Positions 46,814 through 57,170 are shown, counted from the stretch's first letter. The stretch is 64,000 bases of DNA from Rhizomys pruinosus (GCA_009823505.1 VZQC01011008.1:1443784-1507783), one strand, 5' to 3'. A program made the numbers and translations. The notes: generated by a model from the letters alone, not told the origin.

Positions 46814-47001
46814 GGGATGCACCGTTCCTGGAGATACTGCAATACCAGGTCAATGCATGGAGTGGACGGAGCAAGCCCCTATTCCAACTCCTATTTCCAA
46901 AAATCCATTTAATATATTGTCCTCAGATAGAGGACATATCAGATATTAAACTGATAAGAATAGATACTACACTTGATCTTAGCCAAAAGGCCAAGAAGCA
47001 A
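46814..47001 (-). ncRNA. U2 snRNA retrocopy, full length
   Basis: 188 nt matching U2 from the 5' end (GCTTCTTGGCCTTTTGGCTA on the minus strand at 47000) to the 3' end (GGTGCATCCC at 46814). The branch-point-pairing GTGTAGTATC, stem-loop I/II region and Sm-type GGATTTTTGG are kept. Scattered substitutions, many at CpG sites, are present. It is joined through 37 nt (46777-46813) to a full B2, and one 12-bp TSD (TAAGACCTTTTT) encloses both. It therefore arose by reverse transcription and has no snRNA promoter of its own. It is almost certainly not a functional U2 gene. Confidence 0.93.
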
Positions 47002-47013
47002 TAAGACCTTTTT

Positions 47014-47432
47014 TATGAAAGGAAAAAAACCTGCTTACTCAAGTTATGAAGAAATTAAGGGCCACAAGAAAAAAATCTGTGTGGAGACAGACATCACACA
47101 AACATATGTCGGGGCTGGAGAACAGTAGGTAGGGAAAATTTTGAGACTTTAGTGAGTATCCAGGTAACTTAAATCTCATTCAAAACTAAGGTATTTACGT
47201 GTTAGGCTCACATACTAACATTCTTTAGTAGCAAAAATCCCTCAGAATTTGCAGTTGGAAAATAGTATTGAGTTTAGAGATGAGTCCTAAATCACAGTGA
47301 TGGTTATTAAAGTGGCCCATAAAAACACAGCCAAGGAGAGCATACCACTGTTTGTTCACTCAGGCTGTCTGTGCATCCTTATCAGAGACTGGATCTTTGT
47401 GGCCCTGTTACCTATCCATTATCAGATTTCCA
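47014..47432. other. Sequence just 3' of the OR10-like locus
   Basis: A/T-rich. It would hold the 3'UTR if the receptor is expressed; no repeat recognised. Confidence 0.4.
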
Positions 47433-48370
47433 TTATCCTAGAGTTCTCCGCAGTACTGCCTTGACTTCTTTGATCCATAAACTGTAGATGATGGGGTTCA
47501 GCATGGACGTCACCACTGTATAGAAGAGGGACAGGAATTTATCCATTCCTGGTGAGTGGCTAGACTTGGGCATCAAGTATGTGGTAGGTGTAGAGCCATA
47601 GAAGAGTATTACTACAAGTAGGTGGGAAGAACAAGTGGAGAGGGCTTTATGGCGGCCCTCAGGAGAGGGCATCACCAGCACTGCAGCTAGAATTCTGCCA
47701 TAGGAAGCAATGATCAGCAAAAAGGGGCTGGAAATGCAGAGGACTGCAGCCACGAAGACTGCAGCCTCATTATGGGATGTATGCCCACAGGCCAGTGCGA
47801 GGAGAGGGGGGAGGTCACAGAAGAAGTGGTCTATCTCACAGGACCCACAGAAGTCCAAGGAGAACATGAAATACGTCTGGACCAAGCCTACTGTGCACCC
47901 CATTCCCCATGACACAATGGCCAGTTGGGCACACACCCCACGACTCATTCTTGTGGCATAGTGCAGTGGGGCACATATGGCCATGTATCTGTCAAAAGCC
48001 ATGGCTGCCAGGAGACAGCACTCAGTGATGCCAAAAATATGAAGAAAATCATCTGTGTGGCACAGCCCTCCCGAGAGATGTCACGGGCCTCACTCACAAG
48101 GCTCTGCAGCATCTTGGGTATGACGGAGCAGGTGTAGCCGATCTCCAGGAGAGACAAATTGGCCAGGAAGAAATACATAGGGGTGTGGAGGGCTGAGTTG
48201 GTCCAGATGGCCAGAGTGGTGAGCGCATTGCCTGTCAGGGAGCCCAGGAACATGAGGAGGATGAGGGTGAACAGGAGAGAGCACTCTCCACGGACCTCAG
48301 AGAACTCGGCAAATGCAAAGTGTTTAACAGTCATGCTGTTCTCCTGCCACAGAGAGCAGTTGAGACTCAT
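47433..48370 (-). pseudogene. OR10-like class II olfactory receptor with a single frameshift
   Basis: An odorant-receptor GPCR of near-normal length (938 bp; 312 residues if one base is restored). The likely start is ATG 48370-48368 (MSLNCSLWQENSM, with a glycosylation site NCS); an upstream in-frame ATG at 48415 is less likely. TM1 has GSLTGNALTTLAI, then PMYFFLANLSLLEIGYTCS, MAFDRYMAICAPLHY (DRY intact), HFFCDLPPLLALACG in loop 2, KALSTCSSHLLVV in TM6, and MLNPIIYSLWIKEVKA, with a stop at 47433-47435. The frame breaks only at 48033-48037, where the minus strand reads five T; six would continue FFIF into FGITECCLLAAMAFDR. The C-terminus is slightly short, and WI replaces the usual RN after IYSL. 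It is either a very young pseudogene or a functional receptor with a homopolymer error. The OR10 family is my best guess. Confidence 0.88.
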
Positions 48371-48509
48371 CTCCTGGAAGAGAGAACACCAAACCATCAG
48401 ATGATTTTTGCACACGAAGAATGCATGTACACATATACGTGTGTAGCGTTATGTTAATGACAAATGTTTTCCTTGCTCCCTCACCACTTTACTTTTTACC
48501 ATATTTTTT

Positions 48510-48700
48510 GGTGAACCTGGATCTAGTTTGTTCTAGACAGGCTGGCCCAGGGATCTACCTTTATCTGAATCCCAATATTGTGGTTATGCATAGACCGTAT
48601 CACTCAGCTTTCACATGGATCCTAAGGATCCAAAGTCAGGTCCTTGTGCTTATACAGCAAGCAGTTTATCCACGGCACTGCCTGCTCAAAACTTCCTCTT
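48510..48700 (-). mobile_element. Diverged B4-type composite SINE
   Basis: Antisense B1-like half (GACAGGCTGGCCC ... CACTCAGCTTTCACATG), then an antisense tRNA-like half (CAGGTCCTTGTGCTTATACA). Strongly diverged. Confidence 0.6.
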
Positions 48701-48967
48701 ATTACTTTTAGAGCATCAGTTAAAGTAGTGAGAGAAATTTGTTATGTGAATTTCTACAATTCAGAAATTGCCATTCATCCTCACAAGCTTGATAAATCAA
48801 ATAATTTTCCTATTTTCCATATCATGTGATTTGTCCAATACGTACTTAGCATCTGATCATTAAATGGCTAAATGTTAGCTGGAAATTGTGGCATATCCTT
48901 CAATCCCAATAGCAGAGACAGAGGGATTACTGAGTTCAAAGCCAGCCTGTGTTAAGAGTGATATTGT

Positions 48968-49165
48968 GGGCTGGAGAAATGGTTCTTAGTTAAGAGCACT
49001 GACTGCTCTTGCAGAGGACCCAGGTTCAATTCCCAGCACCCATGTGGGAACTAATAACCACCCATAACTACAGTTTCAACCTCCATTAGCAGTGCACAAT
49101 GTGGGTGCACTTACACACATGCAGGCAATATATTCATATACATAAAATAAAAATAATATTTTAAA
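48968..49165 (+). mobile_element. B2 SINE
   Basis: Sense B2 (GGGCTGGAGAAATGG ... AAATAAAAATAAT), diverged. A short B1-like scrap precedes it at 48878-48960. Confidence 0.88.
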
Positions 49166-49565
49166 GCAGTGACATTTTTTTAAAAACAGAATAATCAGTC
49201 AATTTTCCATTTAGCCAGTTGTCAATCCTGCTGGAAGAAGATCTTTTCATAGGTATTTTCCTCTTATTGCACCTGCCCCTGACCTGGTGTCTTTAACCAT
49301 ATGGTTAGCAAGAATTCAGCTGAGAATGTGCTGAGCTTAGTATTGTAACTGTTCAGTTCCAGAAAGGAACAAATTAGCTTTCTCCAAATAAGACATATTT
49401 CAGTGAAAGAAAATTCAATCCACATAACCTTTCAAAAAATTAATAACTAATGAATGTCATGATTAAAACCAGGGCATGTCTTGGTTACCAAGCAGTTTAT
49501 GTGAGGTGGTCAGAAAAGGTTCTTGAGAACAGAAGCCTGTAATTGAGAGGAACAGCCCTGTGGAT
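49166..49565. other. Intergenic left flank of the minisatellite
   Basis: No gene or repeat identified. Confidence 0.4.
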
Positions 49566-49566
49566 G

Positions 49567-50835
49567 GCACCACAGCAGCACCATAGTGCCTGCTGTCCCA
49601 GCTGTATGCACTGCCCAGCAAACTGCAGCAGCATCAGAGCACCTGCTTTCCCAGCTGTATGCACTGCCCAGAAAACTGCAGCAGCAACATAGCACCTGCT
49701 GTCATAGCTGTATGCACTGCCCAGGAAACTGCAGCAGCACCAGAGCACCTGCTGTCCCAGCTGTTTGCACTGCCCAGGAAACTGCAGCAGCACCAGATCA
49801 CCTGCTGTCCCAGCTGTACACACTGCCCAGGAAACTGCAGCAGCACCAGAGTACCTGCTGCCACAGCTGTATGCACTGCCCAGGGAACTGCAGCAGCATC
49901 AGAGCACCTGCTGCCACAGCTGTATGCACTGCCCAGGGAACCACAGCAGCACTAGAGCACCTGCTGTCACAGCTGTATGCATTGCCCAGGGAACCACAGC
50001 AGCACCAGAGCACCTGCTGCCACAGCTGTATGCACTGCCCAGGGAACCGCAGCAGCATCAGAGCACCTGCTGCCACAGCTGTATGCACTGCCCAGGAAAC
50101 CGCAGCAGCACCATAGCACCTGCTGCCACAGCTGTATGCACTGCCCAGGGAACCACAGCAGGACCATAGCACCTGCTGTCCCAGCTGTATGCACTGCCCA
50201 GGGAACCACAGCAGCACCATAGCACCTGCTGTCACAGCTGTGTGCACTGCCCAGGGAACCACAGCAGCACCATAGCACCTGCTGTCCCAGCTGTATGCAC
50301 TGCCCAGGGAACCACAGCAGCACCATAGCACCTACTGTCCCAGCTGTATGCACTGCCCAGGGAACTGCAGCAGCAACATAACACCTGCTGTCATAGCTGT
50401 ATGCACTGCTCAGGAAACTGCAGCAGCAACATAGCACCTGCTGTCCCAGGTGTATGCACTGCCCAGGGAACTGCAGCAGCATCAGAGCACCTACTGTCAC
50501 AGCTGTATGTACTGCCCAGGAAACCACAGCAGCACCAGAGCACCTGCTGCCACAGCTGTATGCACTGCCCAGGGAACTGCAGCAGCACCAGAGCACTTGC
50601 TGTCACAGCTGTATGCACTGCCCAGGGAACTGCAGCAGCACCAGAGCACCTGCTGTCACAGCTGTATGCACTGCCCAGGGAACTGCAGCAGCACCAGAGT
50701 ACCTGCTGTGCCAGCTGTATGCACTGCCCAGGAAACTGCAGCAGCACCAGAGCACCTGCTGTCCCAGCTGTAGGCACTGTCTAGGAAACTGCAGCAGCAC
50801 CATAGCACCTGCTGTCACAGCTATATTCACTGCAC
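49567..50835. repeat. 53-bp minisatellite, about 24 units
   Basis: The anchor word G(C/T)(A/G)CCTGCTG recurs at 49586, 49692, 49745, 49798, 49851, 49904, 49957 ... 50805, always a multiple of 53 apart, so there is no indel in about 24 units. Each unit contains CAGCTGTATGCACTGCCCAG and a CAGCAGCA block. Unit variants are substitutions only. The central units carry GGAACCACAG and the outer units GAAACTGCAG or GGAACTGCAG, which suggests local expansion in the middle. Because most units lack stop codons in all frames, long Cys-rich open frames (up to 209 codons) appear on both strands; they are by-products. Confidence 0.97.
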
Positions 50836-51420
50836 TTGAGCTCCTCAATTTCTTGAAAACAATGGATATAAATGTATTTCACTGCCACCCTCTCTGTTTT
50901 GAGTCCTTACTCTCTCTTCCCAGGAGACAGATTTTCTTCTCACTGGAGAGTGTCGGGAGGCAGTCTGATCCCCTCCCCAGAGTCATCCTGGACAGTTCTA
51001 GGTAGGTAAATACTGTTGTTTGGAAGCTAAGAAATTAAGTGGCAGAAAAAAAAAACGTGTTAAATGGAATGCATGGTTTGGCTTTGTGGTAACTGCCATT
51101 GTAGGCAATGCACAGCATGTAATATGGATGGTAATGAATTATTGTATTCCACTGTTTGACCACTGGAAACTGCTAATATACATTATTAAGTCTGTACCCA
51201 GTAATCATTAAGAAGAGTTGTAAAAACTACATAACTTTCACATCTACTGTTAACGAACCTAATTATTTCTTCTGATCACTATAAAAGATTTGTTAACAAA
51301 TTAATTTTCTAGTCACATATTTGTTTAGCTGTCTTCTATCCTACATCTCCTTTCTCCAAACCCAGTACTGTAGTGAACAGGAAACCCTGCACATAATAGG
51401 AGCTCAAAATTATTTGTTAG
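50836..51420. other. Intergenic right flank of the minisatellite
   Basis: No gene or repeat identified. An open frame that runs out of the minisatellite to 51005 has no family features. Confidence 0.4.
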
Positions 51421-51500
51421 ATGCTGAGAGTGTAGCTCAGTGGTAAGACACTTTCCCAGCATGCATGAGGCCCTGATTTCCATCACAGCACTGAAAACAA
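51421..51500 (+). mobile_element. ID SINE
   Basis: A tRNA-Ala-derived head (GTGTAGCTCAGTGGTAAGAC ... GCATGCATGAGGCCCTGATT) with an A-rich end. Confidence 0.88.
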
Positions 51501-51514
51501 GCAAAAAAAATGTA

Positions 51515-52040
51515 AGATTTTTTTAAATGTATGTGTGCAAGCCTGAATGAGTTTATGTGCATCACATGCATGGATGCCATCAGAACCCTCTGGAACTGGA
51601 GTTACAGGTGGTTGTGAACTGCCTGATATGAGTGTTGGGAACCAAACTCAGGTCCTCTGCAAGAACAGTGTATTAGTTATGTTTCTGTTGCTGTGATAAA
51701 ACACCATAACCAAAGCAACATACAGAAGGAAGAGTATTGGGCTCACAGTTCTAGCAAGATAGGAGTCCATCATGGCAGGGAGGCAAGGCAGGAGGCACCG
51801 CCGGAGCAGAAAGCTGAGCACTTGCACCTTCCAGCACACACAGGAAACAGAAAAAGTAAACTTAAAGTAGGATGAGGCTATGAACTCTCAAGCCCACCCA
51901 CAATGACGTGCTTCCTCCAGCAAGCCCACACCTCCTAAAGGTTCCTTAGCCTCCCCCAAACAGCAGCACTAACTGACCAAATATCCATACACTGAGAGCA
52001 GCAAGTGCTCTTAACTACTGAGCCATCTCTCCAGACCCAA
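51515..52040 (-). mobile_element. B2/B3 SINE split by a family B repeat
   Basis: The antisense SINE runs 51515-51668 and resumes at about 51999-52040 (AAGTGCTCTTAACTACTGAG ... CTCTCCAGACCC). The two parts are contiguous in the SINE consensus, so the repeat between them came later. Confidence 0.85.
51669..51998. repeat. Family B dispersed repeat
   Basis: TGTATTAGTTATG at the left and CCATACA at the right give TG...CA-like ends, with GTTGCTGTGATAAAACACCA inside. It is inserted in a SINE. The flanking words AAGAACAG and GAGAGCAG may be the remains of a duplication. Confidence 0.7.
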
Positions 52041-52518
52041 AACAAATGTACTGAATCTTATTTCTCAACTTTAGTTGGCACAGAGTGATGTTACTATTGT
52101 CATCTCCTAGAATCACCTGGGAGACAAACCTCTGGGCATGCCTGTGAAGGATTATCTAGAATAGGTGAACCAAGTGGAGAGACCTACTTCAACTGTGTGC
52201 GGGAGGTCCAGGGGTTCCCTTCCATGGGCTGGAGCTCTGACTGAATAAAGAGGGGGGAGCAGCTGGTGCTTGGGCATCGGTCCCTGCTTCCTGACTAGGG
52301 TGCAGTGTGGCCAGCCACCTCAAGCACCTACTGACATGCCCTCCACACCGAGATGACTGGACCTTGGAATTGTGATTCTAAATAAACCCTGCCTTCCACA
52401 AATTGCATAAATCCTTGTCAGACATTTTGTTATAGTAGGACACTTAGTAATCCAACCAAATATTTAAAAGGTATTGGAAATCAAACTCGGCCTCTGATCA
52501 GAAGGAGCGGCCCAACTT
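52041..52518. other. Intergenic, no recognised feature
   Basis: Includes GATTCTAAATAAACCCTGCC near 52374, which could be a worn LTR polyadenylation region. Not assigned. Confidence 0.4.
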
Positions 52519-52680
52519 TGTTTTTGTTTTCCTGTTTCATTTTGTCTTTCTGAGACAGTCTCATGTAGCCCAGGCTGGACTTCAACTCCTCATGTAACCA
52601 AAATGCCCCTCGAATACCTATTCTTCTGCCTCCACCTCCCAAATGCTGGGATTACAGGAGTGTTCCACCATGCCCAACTA
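52519..52680 (-). mobile_element. B1 SINE
   Basis: Antisense diverged B1 with a short internal insertion (GAGACAGTCTCATGTAGCCC ... TTCCACCATGCCCAAC). Confidence 0.85.
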
Positions 52681-52692
52681 ATCTGCCTTACT

Positions 52693-52941
52693 TTGAATCA
52701 TTCCAGAATAGCTCAACTGTGACTGGGGTGTACCTACCTAGCATCACAAAACCCTGGGTTTGATTCCCCAAAATGGAATCAATCTGGTATGGTGACCCAC
52801 CCTTGTAATCCCAGCACTCAGCAGGTGTAGGAAAAAGGATCAGAAGTTCAAGGTCATCCTTGGTTATAGATATCAAATTCAAGGCCAGCATCATGGACTA
52901 CAAGAAATCCTGTGTCAAAAAACAAAACAAAACAAAAACAG
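52693..52941 (+). mobile_element. B4/RSINE1-type composite SINE
   Basis: An ID-like tRNA half (GTACCTACCTAGCATCAC, GGGTTTGATTCCCC), then a B1-like half (TGGTATGGTGACCCACCCTT ... CTGTGTCAAAAAAC). A further truncated B1 and an (ACAA)n run follow to about 53035. Confidence 0.75.
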
Positions 52942-53102
52942 ACTAGGTGTGGTCTCTTCCACCTTTAATCTCAACACTCAGGAAGCAGAAGCAGGCAGAT
53001 GGGCAAACAAACAAACAAACAAGTAAGCAAACAAAATGAACCACAAAAAGATAGACACGACTGAGTTCTTCAGGAATTCTTGGTGGTTTGGATTACCTGT
53101 TT

Positions 53103-53226
53103 CCTTTTTGAGACAGGATCTCACATGTAGCTTTGGCTGGCCTAAAACTTGCTATGTAGGCCAGAGTTGCCTCAAGTCCACAGCAATCTGCCTCTTGAGT
53201 GCTGGGATTAAAGGACTATGCCTGGA
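53103..53226 (-). mobile_element. B1 SINE
   Basis: Antisense diverged B1 (GAGACAGGATCTCACATG ... GGGATTAAAGGACTATGCC). Confidence 0.88.
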
Positions 53227-53257
53227 AATTTATGTCTATTTTTCAATTTTAAAATTA

Positions 53258-53438
53258 AGGTGGGACGACAGAGTGGTTAAGAGCACTTAGTGCTCTTTAG
53301 GAAAACTCAGGTTCAGTTCCTAGCACCCATTATCAGGTAGCTTATAACTGCCTGTAATGCCAGTTCCGTGGGATCCAAAACCCTCTGGTCTCCAAGAGTG
53401 CCTGCACACGTGGTACACATAAACTGACCCAGGTGTGG

Positions 53439-53470
<32 letters not shown>
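53258..53470 (+). mobile_element. B2/B3 SINE with (CA)n tail
   Basis: AGAGTGGTTAAGAGCACTTA head and GGTTCAGTTCCTAGCACCCA B-box region. The (CA)n run is at about 53441-53470. Confidence 0.85.
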
Positions 53471-53475
<5 letters not shown>

Positions 53476-53496
53476 TGCATTGAATAAATAAAAATA

Positions 53497-53714
53497 GGGG
53501 CTGGAGAGATGGCTCAGCAGTTAAGAGCACTGACTGCTCTTGCAGAGGACCCAGGTTCAATTCCCAGCACTCACATGGCAGGAAAGAACCATCTTTAAGC
53601 TGGGTGTGGTAACGCAGGCCTTTAAACTCACAGAGGATCTCTGTGAGTTCAAGGCCAGCCTGGTCTACAAAGTGAGTTGCAGGCCAGCTGGGGCTATAAG
53701 GAGACCCTGTCTCA
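53497..53714 (+). mobile_element. Composite B2-head/B1-tail SINE, copy 2
   Basis: The B2 head at 53497-53597 runs through CACATGGCAGGAAAGAACCA to ATCTTTAA. A B1 follows directly from about 53598 (GCTGGGTGTGGTAACGCAGG ... GAGACCCTGTCTCAA), with a small deletion in its A-box/B-box region. An (AAAT)n microsatellite grows from the tail to about 53790. Confidence 0.88.
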
Positions 53715-53715
53715 A

Positions 53716-53758
<43 letters not shown>

Positions 53759-53797
53759 ATGTTTTAATTAATTAATTAATTAATTAAATAAAACAGC

Positions 53798-53945
53798 CAG
53801 GTGTAGTGTTGAATCCCTGCTTTTAATTCCAGCACTCAGGAGGCAAAGGCAGGTAGAGCCTCTGTGAGATTGAGGCCAGCCTAGTCTACATAGCAAGTTC
53901 CAGGCCCACTGGGGCTGCAGGGAGACCCTGGTTCAAAAAGACCGA
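53798..53945 (+). mobile_element. B1 SINE
   Basis: Sense B1 ending GACCCTGGTTCAAAAAGACC. Confidence 0.9.
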
Positions 53946-53969
53946 TAAATTAATAAATAAATAATTTTG

Positions 53970-54215
53970 GGCTGGAGAGATGACCTAGCGGTTAAGAGCA
54001 CCAACCCCTCTTACAGAGGACCCGGGTTCAAGCCCCAGCACCTACATGGCTGCCGAGAACCGTCTGAAACTCCAATTCCAGGAGAACTCCAGTTCCAGGG
54101 GAATCCGACACCCTCTTCTGACCTCCGCGGCATTGCATGACACGGGCGCACAAACCTGCATGCAGACAGTACATTCATACACATACAGAAATAAATAAAA
54201 TTAATAAAAAAATTA
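53970..54215 (+). mobile_element. B2 SINE
   Basis: Full-length sense B2 with an ATAAATAAAATTAATAAAA tail; a young-looking copy. Confidence 0.95.
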
Positions 54216-54251
54216 AAAAATAAATAATTTTTTATTTTTTTTTTTATTTTT

Positions 54252-54343
54252 ATTTTTTGGTCTTTTTGAGACAGGGTCTCCCTGTAGCCCCAGCTGTCCT
54301 GGAACTCACTCTGTAAACCAGGCTGGCCTTGAACTCACAAAGA
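54252..54343 (-). mobile_element. B1 SINE cut by the assembly gap
   Basis: Antisense B1 start (GAGACAGGGTCTCCCTGTAG ... CTTGAACTCACAAAGA), ending at the first N. Confidence 0.9.
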
Positions 54344-55129
54344 NNNNNNNNNNNNNNNNNNNNNNNNNNNNNNNNNNNNNNNNNNNNNNNNNNNNNNNNN
54401 NNNNNNNNNNNNNNNNNNNNNNNNNNNNNNNNNNNNNNNNNNNNNNNNNNNNNNNNNNNNNNNNNNNNNNNNNNNNNNNNNNNNNNNNNNNNNNNNNNNN
54501 NNNNNNNNNNNNNNNNNNNNNNNNNNNNNNNNNNNNNNNNNNNNNNNNNNNNNNNNNNNNNNNNNNNNNNNNNNNNNNNNNNNNNNNNNNNNNNNNNNNN
54601 NNNNNNNNNNNNNNNNNNNNNNNNNNNNNNNNNNNNNNNNNNNNNNNNNNNNNNNNNNNNNNNNNNNNNNNNNNNNNNNNNNNNNNNNNNNNNNNNNNNN
54701 NNNNNNNNNNNNNNNNNNNNNNNNNNNNNNNNNNNNNNNNNNNNNNNNNNNNNNNNNNNNNNNNNNNNNNNNNNNNNNNNNNNNNNNNNNNNNNNNNNNN
54801 NNNNNNNNNNNNNNNNNNNNNNNNNNNNNNNNNNNNNNNNNNNNNNNNNNNNNNNNNNNNNNNNNNNNNNNNNNNNNNNNNNNNNNNNNNNNNNNNNNNN
54901 NNNNNNNNNNNNNNNNNNNNNNNNNNNNNNNNNNNNNNNNNNNNNNNNNNNNNNNNNNNNNNNNNNNNNNNNNNNNNNNNNNNNNNNNNNNNNNNNNNNN
55001 NNNNNNNNNNNNNNNNNNNNNNNNNNNNNNNNNNNNNNNNNNNNNNNNNNNNNNNNNNNNNNNNNNNNNNNNNNNNNNNNNNNNNNNNNNNNNNNNNNNN
55101 NNNNNNNNNNNNNNNNNNNNNNNNNNNNN
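54344..55129. other. Assembly gap (786 N)
   Basis: All N. A B1 runs into it from the left and a B2 comes out on the right, so it is probably a SINE-rich segment that could not be assembled. Open frames spanning it are meaningless. Confidence 1.
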
Positions 55130-55368
55130 TTATTAATTTTATTTATTTCTGTATGTGTACGAATGTATTGTCTGCATGCAAGTTTGTGCACCCGTGTCGT
55201 GCAATGCCGCGGAGGTCAGAAGAGGGTGTTGGATTCCCCTGGAACTGGAGTTCTCCTGGAATTGGAGTTTCAGACGGTTCTCGGCCGCCATGAGGGTGCT
55301 GGGGATTGAACCCGGGTCCTCTGTAAGAGCGGTCGGCGCTCTTAACCGCTAGGCCATCTCTCCAGCCC
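55130..55368 (-). mobile_element. B2 SINE
   Basis: Antisense B2 with its tail end at the gap edge and the CTAGGCCATCTCTCCAGCCC end at 55368. High identity to the other young B2 copies. Confidence 0.95.
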
Positions 55369-55370
55369 CT

Positions 55371-55490
55371 TTTTTTTGGTATTTTTGAGACAGGGTCTCC
55401 CTTTAGTCCCAGCTGGCTTGGAGTTCACTCTGTAGACCAGGCTGGCCTTGAACTCACAGAGCTCTGCATGCCTCTGCCTCCTGAGTGTCT
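55371..55490 (-). mobile_element. B1 SINE
   Basis: Antisense B1 with its last quarter missing. Confidence 0.9.
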
Positions 55491-55493
55491 TTC

Positions 55494-55620
55494 TCATTTT
55501 TTTAATCTTGAGATAGACTTGCTATGTAGCCCTAACTGGCCTGGACCTTACTACATAGTCCAGGATGACCTTCAAAATATGACACTGATAGGATTACGGG
55601 AATGGGCCACCAAACCTATC
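55494..55620 (-). mobile_element. Old B1-like SINE
   Basis: GAGATAGACTTGCTATGTAG and GATTACGGGAATGGGCCACC keep the antisense B1 order with heavy divergence. Confidence 0.65.
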
Positions 55621-55652
55621 CCACAAAATTTTTGAGCTTAAAAGAATAATTA

Positions 55653-55862
55653 TGGGGGCTAGAGAGATGGCCTAGTGGTTAAGAGCACCAACTGCTCTTG
55701 CAGAGGACCTGGGTTCGAACCCCAGCACCCACATGGCGGCTGAGAACCGTCTTTGACTCCCGTTCCAGGGAATCTGACACCTTCTTCTGACCTCTGAGGG
55801 CATTGCATAACATATGTGCACTTACATGCAAGCAATATATTCATACACATAAAATGAAAATA
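55653..55862 (+). mobile_element. B2 SINE
   Basis: Sense B2 (GGGGCTAGAGAGATGGCCTA ... ACATAAAATGAAAATAATA), with one of the two TTCCAGG blocks missing. Confidence 0.93.
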
Positions 55863-55907
55863 ATAAAATACTTTAGAAATTCATAAGCCAGCATATATAT
55901 GTATATA

Positions 55908-56047
55908 TGTATAATTTTTTTGAGATGGGGGCTCCCTGTTGCCCCAGCTGCCCTAGAACTATGTAGACCAGGCTGGCCTTGAACTCATAGAGATCCACAT
56001 GCCTCTCCTGAGTGCTGGGATTAAAGGTGTACACCACCATGCCTGGG
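55908..56047 (-). mobile_element. B1 SINE
   Basis: Antisense B1 with a small internal deletion, next to a short TATA-rich run. Confidence 0.88.
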
Positions 56048-56203
56048 TATATTTTTAATTTTTAAGCTTTGCTTGTTCTTGAAACCTTGAAGTAAATCAC
56101 ATTCTTTGAGTAATGTAATATAGAGAGCCACAGATCCCAAAGTATGGTATAGTTCTTTCTCTTGAGAAAACAGCACCAATATTTTATGGATGTGCCCTTT
56201 TCT

Positions 56204-56247
<44 letters not shown>
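56204..56247. repeat. (TC)n microsatellite
   Basis: About 20 TC dinucleotides. The Arg-Glu repeat frame on the minus strand comes from it. Confidence 0.97.
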
Positions 56248-56249
<2 letters not shown>

Positions 56250-56339
56250 ACTTTTAAAAACTCACTAACATTGCTTCACTCTGATTTGCCCTGACATTCT
56301 TTTCTGATGTCTGGTTAAAAATTCCACATTACCTTGAAA

Positions 56340-56900
56340 TGGCAAAACTAACTCCATTTTATTTTAGTTGGCTTTTGCTTTACCCTGTGTCTCTGCCCAG
56401 CCATTCCCCCTACAGTCAGCCAGGAAGAATGTTACATACAGGCAGTTTCAGGGAGTACATTGTTTCTTCAATAATGGGAAACTTACAAGTAGCCAGGTAG
56501 CACTTCCAGACAGCAGCACGTCCTCTCTCCCAACTATACCTGCATCTCCATGGAACCCATTGTCTCTGCAATTCTGAGAAACTTTTTTTCCCTGACTGAA
56601 ACATTTTGTTAACTGAAAACCACTTTGGTAACTGACCTGTTCTGGTCTGATATAACTATGGTTATTGGCTTTGCTTCTAGCTCCCTGTAACTGTGGTTTT
56701 AAACTTTATAAACCCTACCCTGATTCTTCTCAAGGTTGAGAGTTCTTTGGGCCTACTAATAAAGGACTTCTAATTCTTCCATCACTATGTGGTATTCCTC
56801 TGTGCCTCTCAAACTATTACAACATGAGTGGAGGTTCCTTAGTGGAGGAAGCACTCCCCAGGTTGCTGGCTGTAGTGCTGAGTTATGTCTCCCGGCCACA
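56340..56900 (+). mobile_element. Solo LTR, probable class I ERV
   Basis: 561 bp, TGGCAAAACTAACTCC...GGCCACA, with a 4-bp TSD GAAA (56336-56339 and 56901-56904). Promoter-like TTTATAAACCC at about 56706 and an ACTAATAAAGGAC polyadenylation signal at about 56755 are in the right order for U3-R. A 4-bp TSD suits class I. I cannot name the family. Confidence 0.75.
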
Positions 56901-57104
56901 GAAAATTAATAAAGTCTACAGCAAAAGATCAATTTGAAAAAAAATAGGAAGAGCAGGGGAGAGTGGGTCAAAGGGGCTTTGTGTACATAGTAAGAGTCAC
57001 CAAGAAATAGGAAATCAATAACAGAATGACTAGAAGCTTGGCTATCTTCCCAGAGTCTGACAGCATTCAGCCTGTTGTCCAAGCCAGCAAGCACTTTGAT
57101 TTAT

Positions 57105-57130
57105 TTTTTATTTTATTTATTTATTTATTT

Positions 57131-57166
<36 letters not shown>

Positions 57167-57170
57167 TTTT
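57105..57170. repeat. (TTTA)n microsatellite
   Basis: Tetranucleotide run joined to the A-tail end of the antisense B1 that follows. Confidence 0.95.

Noticed and set aside
49586..50784. Several overlapping open frames of 98-209 codons on both strands, Cys-rich and repetitive
   Set aside because: They follow from a 53-bp minisatellite whose unit is mostly free of stops in all frames. All frames are open at once and there is no start context or family match.
49567..50835. CRISPR-like array
   Set aside because: No unique spacers between repeats; a head-to-tail minisatellite in a rodent genome.
54250..55309. 313- and 326-codon open frames with unknown residues
   Set aside because: They read through the N gap; both ends are B1/B2 sequence.
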